From NCBI GenBank assembly GCA_043808565.1, contig JAZDEQ010000060.1, positions 1 through 36,420 of the forward strand: a stretch of DNA of 36,420 nucleotides. Direction: 5' to 3'. Source of the DNA: UBA12403 sp043808565 (GTDB lineage: Bacteria > Patescibacteriota > Patescibacteriia > UBA9934 > GWF2-40-263). Under the pieces are notes generated by a model that ran no database searches, was not told where the DNA came from, and saw only the letters and a list, made by a program, of their open reading frames with translations. The position numbers were made by a program, and so were the translations under genes. This document shows, in pieces, positions 5,759-13,511 of the stretch (its first letter is position 1; each line of letters begins with the position of its first letter).

Positions 5759-6355
5759 ATGTCCCCACGATTAAGCCCAGAGGCCATGGCTATTGTTGAA
5801 AGAGACTATCGGCCAAAAATCAAAGATCAACCAGTAAGAGAAAAAAACACGCCTCCAGGAGCTGGAAAAGAAGTTGTTCGGGTTTTGCGTCGTCCGCGAC
5901 CAAGTTTTGAAGGTTGGTCAGAGACTGAGCGAGGGCTACCGTTTAATAATGGCCGATTGAGAATTATTGTTAATAAATTAGATGGTCGAGGCAAACCAAC
6001 TGGTGAAACCGAGGTAATTGCTTCTTTTACAGCTCAAAATTTAGCCGATTCGTGTCGAGATAGAATAAACCAGCAAAATCCAGCTTTTAGCGCACGAGTC
6101 GAAAAAGACACAAGGAAAAGCCTAGGGCTTGATGCCGATGGAATTTTAAGAACTTGGCCAAACGAAGTACCAATGCAAACAAGCCCTTGGTGTGTTACGG
6201 CTAGTTTACTCGATGAGCATAAACTTTGGACTGGTGGCGGAATTGTTGCTTATTTTGAAAATGAAGCTTCGGCCAAGACCTGTGCTGATGAGATTAATCG
6301 TATTAATCCAGCCCATGAGGCAAAAATGGAAATCGATGAGGATTTTGTTCCTTAG
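5759..6355 (+). CDS. Hypothetical protein of 198 residues
   Basis: The start at 5759 is chosen because a good promoter ends at 5730; an upstream in-frame ATG at 5702 overlaps that promoter. The protein is not recognised. It contains two similar segments with the pattern 'I/AxF-(T/E)xxxAxxCxDxINxxNPAxxAxxE' (about residues 83-110 and 162-190). This suggests a duplicated small alpha/beta module that ends in a DRINQQNPAF-like helix. The N-terminus is Arg/Pro-rich (KEVVRVLRRPRP). No signal peptide or membrane segment is seen. It stands 24 bases upstream of the AlkD-like gene in the same direction. Confidence 0.6.
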   Translation: MSPRLSPEAMAIVERDYRPKIKDQPVREKNTPPGAGKEVVRVLRRPRPSFEGWSETERGLPFNNGRLRIIVNKLDGRGKPTGETEVIASFTAQNLADSCRDRINQQNPAFSARVEKDTRKSLGLDADGILRTWPNEVPMQTSPWCVTASLLDEHKLWTGGGIVAYFENEASAKTCADEINRINPAHEAKMEIDEDFVP

Positions 6356-6379
6356 AACAATAGTTAATGACTAGTTTTT

Positions 6380-7087
6380 ATGAGCAATAAAGTTTTATTA
6401 AGAATTCGTAATGATCTCAAAAATAACGTCGATAAAAAATATTACCAACAGTCTTTTAAATTTTTTAAAGAAGAAATTAAATGTTTTGGTGTGCGAGCCA
6501 AAATAACCGACGCTTTGGCTAAAAAATATTTTTTTGAGATTAAAGATTTGAGTAAAAAAGAAATTTTTAATCTTTGTGAAGAACTTTTAAAAGCTGGCAC
6601 CAATGAGGAAGAAAAAATTGCTTTTGATTGGGCTTATCGTTTAAAGAGACAATTTGCGCCAGGGGATTTTTTGGTTTTTGAAAAATGGTTAAAAAAATAC
6701 GTGAGCAACTGGGGCAGTTGCGATGATTTTTGTACTCATGCTTTTGGTGATTTACTTTTGCAATATCCAAAGTTTTTATCGCGAGTTCAGAAATGGGCCA
6801 GATCAAAAAATCGCTGGGAGCGCCGAGCCGCGGCCGTGATTTTAATCTTCGGCGTTCGGCAAGGAAAATTTTTGGCCGAGATTTTTAAAACCTCGAGCGT
6901 TTTATTAAAAGACGAAGATGACTTAGTTCGTAAAGGTTATGGTTGGGCCTTGAAAGAAGCGAGTAATGTTTTTTCTAAAGAAGTTTTTGCTTATGTGATG
7001 AAAAATCGAAAGCAGATGCCGCGAGTGGCTTTGCGATATGCTGTTGAAAAAATGCCAGTGGAGTGGAAAAGGGAAACAATGAAATAA
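6380..7087 (+). CDS. AlkD-like DNA alkylation repair glycosylase
   Basis: This 235-residue protein built of HEAT-like helical repeats matches the AlkD/AlkC DNA glycosylase family, which excises positively charged alkylated bases such as N3-methyladenine and N7-methylguanine. Trp111, Asp115 (in NWGSCDDF) and Trp189 (in YGWALKE) correspond, with a constant offset of two, to the catalytic Trp109, Asp113 and Trp187 of Bacillus cereus AlkD. Length is typical. It follows the hypothetical gene closely and probably shares its promoter. No SD is visible. Confidence is high. Confidence 0.88.
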   Translation: MSNKVLLRIRNDLKNNVDKKYYQQSFKFFKEEIKCFGVRAKITDALAKKYFFEIKDLSKKEIFNLCEELLKAGTNEEEKIAFDWAYRLKRQFAPGDFLVFEKWLKKYVSNWGSCDDFCTHAFGDLLLQYPKFLSRVQKWARSKNRWERRAAAVILIFGVRQGKFLAEIFKTSSVLLKDEDDLVRKGYGWALKEASNVFSKEVFAYVMKNRKQMPRVALRYAVEKMPVEWKRETMK

Positions 7088-7112
7088 AATTGATGCCTTA
7101 TAAAAACATCGC

Positions 7113-7139
7113 GCCCCGCACCATGAGTTGGTGCGGGGC
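7113..7139 (-). terminator. GC-rich terminator of the reverse-strand orphan
   Basis: GCCCCGCACC (7113-7122) and GGTGCGGGGC (7130-7139) form a perfect 10-bp stem with a 7-base loop. On the reverse strand a T5 run follows after a few bases, so it fits the gene at 7159-7776 better than the alkD-like gene. Confidence 0.65.
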
Positions 7140-7158
7140 GGGGAGACGCGCGATGATT

Positions 7159-7776
7159 TCAGTCGCGTCGAGGTTTGTCGGTGGTGGAGCAGGGATTCGG
7201 GTCGCGAGCCACGAAGGCATCGCGCACCGGATTTCTTCTGGCCTCGAATGCGATGATGGCCTTCCGTTCAACTTCTTTCTGCGCGGGGAACTTTTGGTCT
7301 TCTGGCAGGTCGGGATCGAAGCCTCCGTCCCTGACCGCCTTATTGACAGCGGCCAGGCGATCCTTGTTGCCTACCCCGGCGGCATCTAGTGTGATGTCGT
7401 GCCTGTCCATCCAGGCGAGATGAGCTAGGCCGATCCACTCGGCCAGAACGGCCTCGGCTTCGTCGTCGGTGATGGGAACCAGAACGTAGTTGACGGCTTT
7501 TCCCCTGTTGGTCTTCCAGGCCAGGACAGCGAAATAGATATCGGCCGCCCGCCTGACCACGTCGAGAAAGCCTGGGTGCGGCGTATAGCCGAGATTGGTG
7601 AAGACCAGCTCGATGAACTGGCCCACGAGGACTTTCTCCAGAAGGCTGACGGCGCCTTCGTACGAAAGACTTTCAGAGATTTTCAGAAGCGAAGTTTCTC
7701 CTTCTCTGTTCCTTCCATCGTCGGTATCGAACCGCCGAACATCCGCACTTGGAATTTCCACACGTCGTAGCTGCAT
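7159..7776 (-). CDS. GC-rich orphan protein of 205 residues
   Basis: The start is ATG 7776-7774 because a perfect AGGAGG (7790-7785 on the reverse strand) lies 8 bases before it; the GTG at 7785 overlaps this SD. The protein is unrecognised. It is acidic with many Ala, Asp and Arg residues, has a central stretch YVLVPITDDEAEAVLAEWIG, and no membrane segment or Cys cluster (one Cys near the C-terminus). Sampled lines within the gene are about 53-67% G+C, far above the neighbouring genes. With its own consensus promoter, SD and GC-rich terminator, and orientation against its neighbours, it looks like an independently acquired cassette. Confidence 0.6.
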   Translation of the reverse strand: MQLRRVEIPSADVRRFDTDDGRNREGETSLLKISESLSYEGAVSLLEKVLVGQFIELVFTNLGYTPHPGFLDVVRRAADIYFAVLAWKTNRGKAVNYVLVPITDDEAEAVLAEWIGLAHLAWMDRHDITLDAAGVGNKDRLAAVNKAVRDGGFDPDLPEDQKFPAQKEVERKAIIAFEARRNPVRDAFVARDPNPCSTTDKPRRD

Positions 7777-7811
7777 CACGAGCACCTCCTAGAAAGAGTG
7801 AACAGCGCCCT

Positions 7812-7841
7812 GATTTAGCCACAAAATTTCCATTCTGTCAA
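7812..7841 (-). promoter_or_regulatory. Promoter of the GC-rich orphan
   Basis: On the reverse strand a perfect TTGACA (7841-7836) precedes TAAATC (7817-7812) by 18 bases, with TGG just before the -10 box. Confidence 0.55.
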
Positions 7842-7901
7842 CCCGGCCCCCAAAAGCCTCCTTGTCCCGCCGAAGCTCGCCGCGAGCGGAGGCGGATCAA
7901 G

Positions 7902-7973
7902 CCTTTCCAGCCTCTCAAGCCTTTAGTGCCTCTAGTGCCTTTAGTGCCTTTAGTGCTTTTAAGGCCTTTCCAC
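7902..7973 (+). repeat. 9-bp-period CCTTTAGTG array
   Basis: Eight consecutive nonamers: CCTTTCCAG, CCTCTCAAG, CCTTTAGTG, CCTCTAGTG, CCTTTAGTG (twice), CTTTTAAGG and CCTTTCCAC. It runs into the -35 region of the nadM-like gene. It shares period and core with arrays at 14198-14233, 14344-14397, 14849-14918 and 36232-36340. Confidence 0.8.
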
Positions 7974-7995
7974 CCCGCCACTTTTTCTATATACT
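7967..7995 (+). promoter_or_regulatory. Promoter of the nadM-like gene
   Basis: TTTCCA (7967-7972), 17 bases, TATACT (7990-7995). The predicted start lies at about 8002, next to the ATG at 8004, so the mRNA would be nearly leaderless. Confidence 0.5.
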
Positions 7996-8003
7996 AAACC
8001 CAT

Positions 8004-8501
8004 ATGGCAAACATCTCACTTTTTATTGGCCGTTTTCAGCCGTTTCATAATGGCCACCTTTCCGTTATCAAAGGCATGGTCAAAGTCAATGATAAAGTCA
8101 TTGTTGGTATTGGCAGTTCTAATACTCACGGCACACCCGATGACCCGTTTACTCGTGAAGAGCGTCGGGAAATGATTCAGCGGGCTTTGCAGGATGAAAA
8201 TATTATTCCGTTGCGCGATGTTAGTTTTGTCAATTTACCAGATATGCCCGAGGATGAAGCTTGGGCCAAAATGTGTTTAGAGATTTGTGAAAATAAAATT
8301 ACTGCCGTTTGGACTGGCAATGAATGGACTAAAAAAAGTTTTGCCAGCGCTGGTGTTAAAATTCAAGACATCAAAGAAGTTCCGGGTTTGAGTGCCACCG
8401 AGGTGCGACGCCGCATGAAAGTTGGCGAAGATTGGAAAAGTTTAGTGCCCGAAGTTGTGGCTGATTATATTCGAGAAATTGATGGGGTGAGTCGGGTTTA
8501 A
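8004..8501 (+). CDS. NadM-like nicotinamide-nucleotide adenylyltransferase
   Basis: This 165-residue nucleotidyltransferase has the N-terminal motif GRFQPFHNGH (residues 9-18, with the HxGH signature at 15-18) and the C-terminal SATEVRRRM motif. Both are characteristic of the archaeal-type NMN adenylyltransferase (NadM) group, which joins NMN and ATP to NAD. Size and motif spacing fit that group. Related cytidylyltransferases share the fold, so the exact substrate is inferred. Transcription probably begins at the start codon, and a terminator follows at once. Confidence 0.78.
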   Translation: MANISLFIGRFQPFHNGHLSVIKGMVKVNDKVIVGIGSSNTHGTPDDPFTREERREMIQRALQDENIIPLRDVSFVNLPDMPEDEAWAKMCLEICENKITAVWTGNEWTKKSFASAGVKIQDIKEVPGLSATEVRRRMKVGEDWKSLVPEVVADYIREIDGVSRV

Positions 8502-8508
8502 AAAAAAT

Positions 8509-8547
8509 AAAAAAATCGCCACGACTTTTTGTTTGGGCGATTTTTTA
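8509..8547. terminator. Bidirectional terminator
   Basis: AAAAAATCGCC (to 8520) and GGCGATTTTTT (8536-8546) form a stem flanked by A and T runs. It separates the convergent nadM-like and MFS genes; the MFS stop codon lies at its edge. Confidence 0.75.
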
Positions 8548-9765
8548 TTCTGGCAAATATTCTTCTCGCAAAATTGGCACGGTCGCCAAATCTTTTTCCC
8601 TGACGTGAAAAAAAATTAGAACAATTAAACAAAGAGCAAGACAAACATAAAAAACATTTTCCGTTTGATAATGAGTTAACCAACCGGTTAAAAAAAGCAG
8701 AGGAATATCGACGACACCTTTTATAAAGTTCAGATTGGACAATGTTGTCGCTCGACTGCCAGATTTGATGCGGGTATTCATGGCTTCGGCAAAAACTGGT
8801 TCGCGGCCAGTTTCTAAAAGTGTAACGAGTAGAATCATGACAAAGAGGATAAACGGATTTTCTATGCTGGTTAAAAGAAAAAGTAGAGGCATAGAAATTA
8901 CCACTGACCAAGTTAAAATTTTGGCGGCGCCAATTTTTTTTTCAATGACGCCGATTTTCCAATGAAGAATAAAAATAATGGCGTGAATAATAAAATAATA
9001 AAGACCAAGGTAAATTACCGGTAAACCTTTTTCCACCAAAAATGGTTGATAAGCCCGAAAAATTAAAAAACCCATGACAAAAATAATTATTTTGTTTAAG
9101 GCGGCGCGAAAAAGAAAGGGGTGATTTTTTAAAGTGGTAAAACTTTCTTTTAAAATACCAATTTCTCTTTGGGCAACACTAGAAAGATGCCGGGGTTCGG
9201 TTAAAAAAGCTAAAACAATAAAAGCTGCCACGGCCGCCAATAGATCAAGGCTGATTAAGATTTTAAATTGTCCTTCAGTTAACTGTGAAGCGATTAAAAC
9301 ACCGATGGTTGGTAGGAAAATTTTAAAAACATGACGAGCTGAATGTAGACGGCCATTAAAAGCGGTCATTTCTTTTTCCCGACCGGTTTCAATCAAGCTG
9401 TCATAAAGAACCGCTTCCTCGGTACCAGAAAAACAAGATGAAGCGGCTGAAAGCAAGGTCATTACACCGGCAAAAGCCCAAAAACCATTGGCCAAAAAAT
9501 TTGTCGCCACCGATGCCATTAAAAAAAGCGTGCCCAGGATTAAGGTTTTTTTGCGGCCAAAACGGTCGGCCAAATAACCAGAAGGAATTTCAAATAATAA
9601 AGTTGTGACTGACCAAACAATACCCAAATAAAAAACCTGTTCTAAACTTATTCCGCGATGTAAATAAAAAAGTGTGGCCAAACCATTGATGGTTTTAAGT
9701 TCGGTTAAGGCCCGTCCCCAAAAAAGTATTTTAGGATTACGCTGAAGTTTTTCTTCGCGAGTCAT
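8545..9765 (-). CDS. Major facilitator superfamily transporter
   Basis: This 406-residue protein has about 12 hydrophobic segments and the MFS motif A GYLADRFGRKK in the loop between helices 2 and 3 (about residues 63-73). An amphipathic central loop lies around residues 190-215. It is an integral inner-membrane secondary transporter, most like the drug/multidrug exporter branch, though substrate cannot be assigned. It is a single gene on the reverse strand, convergent with the nadM-like gene. The start at 9765 places the first helix at a normal distance. Confidence 0.85.
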   Translation of the reverse strand: MTREEKLQRNPKILFWGRALTELKTINGLATLFYLHRGISLEQVFYLGIVWSVTTLLFEIPSGYLADRFGRKKTLILGTLFLMASVATNFLANGFWAFAGVMTLLSAASSCFSGTEEAVLYDSLIETGREKEMTAFNGRLHSARHVFKIFLPTIGVLIASQLTEGQFKILISLDLLAAVAAFIVLAFLTEPRHLSSVAQREIGILKESFTTLKNHPFLFRAALNKIIIFVMGFLIFRAYQPFLVEKGLPVIYLGLYYFIIHAIIFILHWKIGVIEKKIGAAKILTWSVVISMPLLFLLTSIENPFILFVMILLVTLLETGREPVFAEAMNTRIKSGSRATTLSNLNFIKGVVDIPLLFLTGWLTHYQTENVFYVCLALCLIVLIFFHVREKDLATVPILREEYLPE

Positions 9766-9827
9766 ATTTTTTAGAGCTTAACTTAAATATCGTCTTTTTA
9801 CCAGACAATTATAAAAACGATATAATT

Positions 9828-9898
9828 AGATTGCCGCGTCGCTCCACCTTCGCTAAAGCTACGGCGGACACGTCGGCGGCCTCACTCCTCGCAATGAT
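9828..9898. repeat. REP-like palindromic repeat (copy 1)
   Basis: AGATTGCCGCGTC at the left and CTCGCAATGATG at the right are the ends of a dispersed palindromic element. The centre carries the nested palindrome CCACCTTCGC-TAAA-GCTACGGCGG. Related copies lie at 15720, 18643, 23092, 25446 and 25852. Confidence 0.7.
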
Positions 9899-9949
9899 GA
9901 AACGATTTACCTTTTTACAATTTTTAGGTTTCTATGTTTTCACAATCGG

Positions 9950-9958
9950 TGCTATAAT
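9950..9958 (+). promoter_or_regulatory. Extended -10 promoter of the ABC exporter
   Basis: TGCTATAAT (9950-9958) is a perfect extended -10 element; the -35 region (TTCTAT, 9930-9935) is poor. It lies about 65 bases before the ABC gene. Confidence 0.5.
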
Positions 9959-10024
9959 ATTTTTAGAAAAATCAATTCCAAAATTTGACATTTATCATTT
10001 GTCATTGGAAATTTCCGATCCAAT

Positions 10025-11785
10025 ATGACCGTTACCAATCGTGAAGTCATAAAAGTTTTTTGGCAACATGCTCGCAGGTACAAAGGGAGGGTTTTTTTAG
10101 TTTTGCTTTTAATCATTTTGGCCACAACCACCGAATTAATTACCCCGTGGTTGTTAAAAGATTTGCTAGACATTGTTTCAACCAATACTCCTGATCTTTC
10201 TTTGTGGCCAATTTTGTCAAAAATTCTTTTGGGCATGGTTGGTTTGTATGTATTTAGTTTTATTTGTTGGCGCAGCCAGGGATATTTAAATGCCGATCTA
10301 CAACCGCGAGTCATGACCGATTTAGAAAAAACCGCTATTCGCAATTTACTCGGACATTCTTATCGGTTTTTTACTGATAATTTTGCTGGCTCATTGGTGC
10401 GAAAAATTAGTCGTTTGAGTCGGGGTTTTGAAAGAATTTTAGACGAAACGGTTTATCGTTTTTTACCTTTAGCCGTTATTTTGGTTGGAACTTTTATTGG
10501 TTTGTTTTTGCGTTTTCCGATTGTGGCTTATGTTTTTATCGGTTGGATTTTGTTTTTGATTATTATTAATTATTTTGGCGCTCGTTGGAAATTGAAAACC
10601 GATCTTTTACGGGCCGAAATGGATTCCGAAGTTACTGGCGTGGCTTCGGATGTGGTTTCTAATATCAACACGGTTCAGCTTTTTACTGGTAACGATTTTG
10701 AAAATCAACGTTTTGGTAAGGTTAAAGATAAATGGAAATTTTTACAACGTCGCGGTTGGTGGCAGGGCGAAACTTTATTTGCCGTTCAGGGTTTGTTTAT
10801 GATCCCTTTGGAAATTGGGGTTTTGTGGCTCGGGGCTTGGTGGTGGATTCAGGGAACTTTTACCGCCGGGGATTTTATTTTTTTGCAGTCTTACATTTTG
10901 GCCGTAATAAATCGTTCTTGGGATTTAAGCCGCGGTTTTCGAGCTCTGTTTGAAGCCTTTGCCGATGCCAAAGAAATGGTCCAAATTTTAAAAACCAAAC
11001 ACGAAGTAACTGATAAGGCCAAAGCCAAAGAATTAAAGGTTCGTAAAGGTAAAATTGAGTTTAAAAAAGTTAAATTCTTTTTTGATAAAACCCGGGTGAT
11101 TTTAAAAGATTTTTCTTTAGTTATTAAACCCCAAGAAAAAATCGCTTTGGTTGGGCCTTCTGGGGCCGGTAAAACTACAGTGACCAAACTTTTATTACGT
11201 TTGTTTGATATTAAGGGTGGCAAAATAATGATTGATGGTCAGGATATTGCCCAAGTCAGCCAACAAAGTTTGCGCCAAGCTATTTCTTTAGTGCCACAAG
11301 AGTCGGTTCTTTTTCACCGCACCATCATGGATAATATTCGTTATGGCTCTCGGGAGGCTACTGACGAAGAAGTGATTGAAGCCGCTAAAAAAGCCCATTG
11401 TCATGAATTTATCGACAGCTTGCCCAATGGTTATAATACCTATGTCGGCGAGCGGGGTATAAAATTATCCGGTGGCGAGCGTCAGCGGGTGGCTATTGCC
11501 CGAGCGATTTTAAAAAATGCCCCAATTCTTATTCTCGATGAAGCCACCTCAAGTCTTGATTCTGAATCTGAAAGTTTAATTCAAGACGCTTTGCGCGAAT
11601 TAATGAAAGATAAAACCGTTATTGTCATTGCCCATCGACTTTCAACCATTATGCAAATGGATCGCATTGTGGTGATTGAAAACGGCAAAGTTATGGCCAG
11701 CGGCACTCACAATGATTTGCTCGAGGAAGAGGGTATCTACCAAAAATTGTGGAAAATTCAAGCTGGCGGATTTTTGGCCGGATAA
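10025..11785 (+). CDS. ABC exporter, fused membrane and ATPase domains (MsbA/ABCB-like)
   Basis: This 586-residue half-transporter has an N-terminal membrane domain of about six helices (residues 15-320) and a C-terminal ATPase (about 340-580). The ATPase shows Walker A GPSGAGKTT, a Q-loop (VPQESVLF), the signature LSGGERQRVA, Walker B ILILDEATSSLD and the H-loop AHRLS. It should work as a homodimer in the inner membrane exporting lipids, peptides or drugs; the substrate is unknown. The short loop between Walker A and the signature is typical. The gene stands alone, with a promoter at 9950-9958. Confidence 0.9.
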   Translation: MTVTNREVIKVFWQHARRYKGRVFLVLLLIILATTTELITPWLLKDLLDIVSTNTPDLSLWPILSKILLGMVGLYVFSFICWRSQGYLNADLQPRVMTDLEKTAIRNLLGHSYRFFTDNFAGSLVRKISRLSRGFERILDETVYRFLPLAVILVGTFIGLFLRFPIVAYVFIGWILFLIIINYFGARWKLKTDLLRAEMDSEVTGVASDVVSNINTVQLFTGNDFENQRFGKVKDKWKFLQRRGWWQGETLFAVQGLFMIPLEIGVLWLGAWWWIQGTFTAGDFIFLQSYILAVINRSWDLSRGFRALFEAFADAKEMVQILKTKHEVTDKAKAKELKVRKGKIEFKKVKFFFDKTRVILKDFSLVIKPQEKIALVGPSGAGKTTVTKLLLRLFDIKGGKIMIDGQDIAQVSQQSLRQAISLVPQESVLFHRTIMDNIRYGSREATDEEVIEAAKKAHCHEFIDSLPNGYNTYVGERGIKLSGGERQRVAIARAILKNAPILILDEATSSLDSESESLIQDALRELMKDKTVIVIAHRLSTIMQMDRIVVIENGKVMASGTHNDLLEEEGIYQKLWKIQAGGFLAG

Positions 11786-11815
11786 AATTTTTAAAGCTTG
11801 TTTATTTAAAATTTT

Positions 11816-11844
11816 TTGGATATTGTATTAGCGTTGTTTAAATA
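11816..11844 (+). promoter_or_regulatory. Possible promoter of the PP2C gene
   Basis: TTGGAT (11816-11821), 17 bases, TAAATA (11839-11844). It lies 20 bases before the PP2C start. Confidence 0.4.
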
Positions 11845-11864
11845 CTAAATTAAAAAATTTAATT

Positions 11865-13067
11865 ATGTCGGTTGAGGGGTTGTCACAAACAGGAGACTCC
11901 GGGTTGGTACCAATTTTACAAAGAAAAGAAAAACTAAAACCATCAGAAATACGAGAAACTCCTCGGTTAAATCTGGAAACCTTTTTAGTTACCGAAGCGT
12001 CGCCTCGTCATCCCGAACGTTGTGAAGATTCGGTTGGCGCTTGGGCAGATTTTGGTCTGGCGGCTTTAGCCGATGGGGTAGGCGGTGTTACTGGAGGAGG
12101 TTTAATCAGCCAAGAAGCCATAAGAGCTGTTGATGGAGTGGTTAAAGATTTCAGACGTTTTGGCGGAGCAATGGTTTTTAAAGCTCAAGGAAAAACCGAA
12201 GTAATTTTTTGGCCCAAAAAATTACCAACTCCCCAAGAAGCGGACAGTTTTTTAACAGCTATTTTTTTTCACGCCGCCATTAAGTGTCGTGAAAAAGCTG
12301 AAGAAGTAACTTTTGTTGAAAAAGAACGGCCATCAACCACGCTTATTTTATCTTTGATAATCGAAACAACCGAAGGACCAAGAGCTTTTGTTAAAAGTAT
12401 TGGTGACTCCAAGGCTTTTCTTCGAAAAGAGGGCGGTCAAGTTATAGTAATTAATGAAGAATACAACCTTCCGCCCGATTCAACTTTAATAACCCTAGTG
12501 GCCAATGGTGAATTAACCCAACAAGAAGCTTATTGGATTGATCAAGCTGAAAGTGTGCAAGATTTTTATGATAATCTTTTAGATGATGGACGATGGGGGC
12601 TTGATATAATCGATCGTGTGGTAAGTCTTGGTCAAAATCAAGTCTTAACAGAAATGTCCACTACTTTAGAAAATGATTTGTATCAATTATTGTATTTGTG
12701 GTTTGAATTCAATGTTTATTTTAATCGTTGGGTATATGTGGACGAACACGAAAAAAAAAGACTGGCCCGTAATTCAATTAGTCAGGCCGTGGGTTTTGAA
12801 ATAGATCATTTAAAAATTCATTCAGCCGTTGAAGGTGGTAAGCCAGGACTAGCGCTTAGAAAAAAAGATGAACTAATTTTGGTTTCTGATGGCGTTACTG
12901 ATCCATTGTCTGATAAAAAAATGGCCGAAGTTTTAAAAAAAGACGGTTCACCAGCCGATCACGCCGGGGCTTTATTAAGTGAAGTAAAAAGTATCAGAGG
13001 ATTGCGCCGGAAAAGAGATGATTGTGGTTTTGTTGGTTTTAAATTTATTGGAGAAATTGAAAACTAA
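11865..13067 (+). CDS. PP2C-family protein serine/threonine phosphatase
   Basis: This 400-residue protein shows the metal-binding motifs of PPM/PP2C phosphatases in order: RCEDSVG (Asp55), ALADGVGG (Asp70-Gly71), SIGDSKAFL (Asp181), LVSDGVTD (near 345) and a C-terminal RDDCGFV (near 386). These residues hold two Mn/Mg ions that hydrolyse phosphoserine or phosphothreonine. An insert of about 100 residues between the third and fourth motifs (about 205-320) is longer than usual and helical. No membrane segment is visible, so it is probably cytoplasmic. No kinase gene is in the window. It is followed by a 74-residue gene 24 bases downstream. Confidence 0.82.
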   Translation: MSVEGLSQTGDSGLVPILQRKEKLKPSEIRETPRLNLETFLVTEASPRHPERCEDSVGAWADFGLAALADGVGGVTGGGLISQEAIRAVDGVVKDFRRFGGAMVFKAQGKTEVIFWPKKLPTPQEADSFLTAIFFHAAIKCREKAEEVTFVEKERPSTTLILSLIIETTEGPRAFVKSIGDSKAFLRKEGGQVIVINEEYNLPPDSTLITLVANGELTQQEAYWIDQAESVQDFYDNLLDDGRWGLDIIDRVVSLGQNQVLTEMSTTLENDLYQLLYLWFEFNVYFNRWVYVDEHEKKRLARNSISQAVGFEIDHLKIHSAVEGGKPGLALRKKDELILVSDGVTDPLSDKKMAEVLKKDGSPADHAGALLSEVKSIRGLRRKRDDCGFVGFKFIGEIEN

Positions 13068-13091
13068 TTAAAAAATTAAATTTATAACTTT

Positions 13092-13316
13092 ATGTCTTTT
13101 CCGGGTTACCCACAATCATCAGAGTCGCCGTCTAGACCTAGAACCGATATGCAGGAAAGAGCAAGAAGAGTTGATCCACTTAGAGCTGCGGATTATCTTG
13201 GCGCCTGGAGAGGATACCGTACAGTCGATAATTGGGAAAAATTGGTTAAAGCTAGGCGGTTTGCTTTAGATGACATTAAGAGAGAAGAATCTGGCGGGGC
13301 GTTGGCCGCGGCCTAA
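13092..13316 (+). CDS. Small hypothetical protein (74 residues)
   Basis: The start is ATG 13092. The protein has a Pro/Ser-rich N-terminus, an Arg-rich helix (RARRVDPLRAADYLG) and a second helix with WEKLVKARR, and ends in Ala residues. It is not recognised. It follows the PP2C gene by 24 bases and may be co-transcribed. It lies immediately upstream of the CIRCE-controlled heat-shock operon, which has its own promoter. Real coding is likely because of its regular amino-acid composition, but unproven. Confidence 0.5.
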   Translation: MSFPGYPQSSESPSRPRTDMQERARRVDPLRAADYLGAWRGYRTVDNWEKLVKARRFALDDIKREESGGALAAA

Positions 13317-13346
13317 CTTCGGATTTGTAAAGGGAAAATTCAAAAC

Positions 13347-13374
13347 TTGACAAGCTAAATTAGCACTCTATAAT
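13347..13374 (+). promoter_or_regulatory. Heat-shock operon promoter
   Basis: TTGACA (13347-13352), 16 bases, TATAAT (13369-13374). Both boxes are perfect and the -10 sits in the spacer of the CIRCE dyad. Confidence 0.9.
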
Positions 13375-13386
13375 ATGGAGTGCTAG
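13360..13386. promoter_or_regulatory. CIRCE operator for HrcA
   Basis: TTAGCACTC (13360-13368), nine bases, GAGTGCTAG (13378-13386). This is the classic CIRCE dyad with a 9-base spacer; only the last base of the right arm differs from the consensus. It overlaps the -10 box, so HrcA binding would block transcription. Confidence 0.95.
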
Positions 13387-13395
13387 TTTTATTTT

Positions 13396-13508
13396 GTTAC
13401 GAATTACGAAAAGCACCGAATATACGAATCTGCGAATTTGTTTTTGTGCAAAGAAATAATCTACAACCTTATAATTCGTAGGATTCGTGAAAATTCGTAA
13501 TTCGTAAC
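13396..13508. repeat. Long inverted repeat in the hrcA 5' leader
   Basis: GTTACGAATTACGAA (13396-13410) and TTCGTAATTCGTAAC (13494-13508) are exact reverse complements. The 83 bases between them contain more imperfect ATTCGTA-type repeats that can pair. The right arm ends 3 bases before the hrcA ATG. A solo arm TTCGTAATTCGTAAC occurs at 21368-21382 and a related GTTACGAATCACGAA at 25400-25414. Confidence 0.75.
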
Positions 13509-13511
13509 AAT

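Noticed and set aside
7902..7973. CRISPR array
   Set aside because: The units are contiguous 9-mers without spacers and no cas genes are present.
7175..8050. Forward frames opposite the GC-rich orphan and across the nonamer array
   Set aside because: They are shadows of the reverse-strand gene or translated repeats (Pro-Leu-Val runs).
9900..10028. 43-residue hydrophobic frame before the ABC exporter
   Set aside because: It starts in a REP copy, contains the exporter promoter and ends at the exporter start; probably chance.
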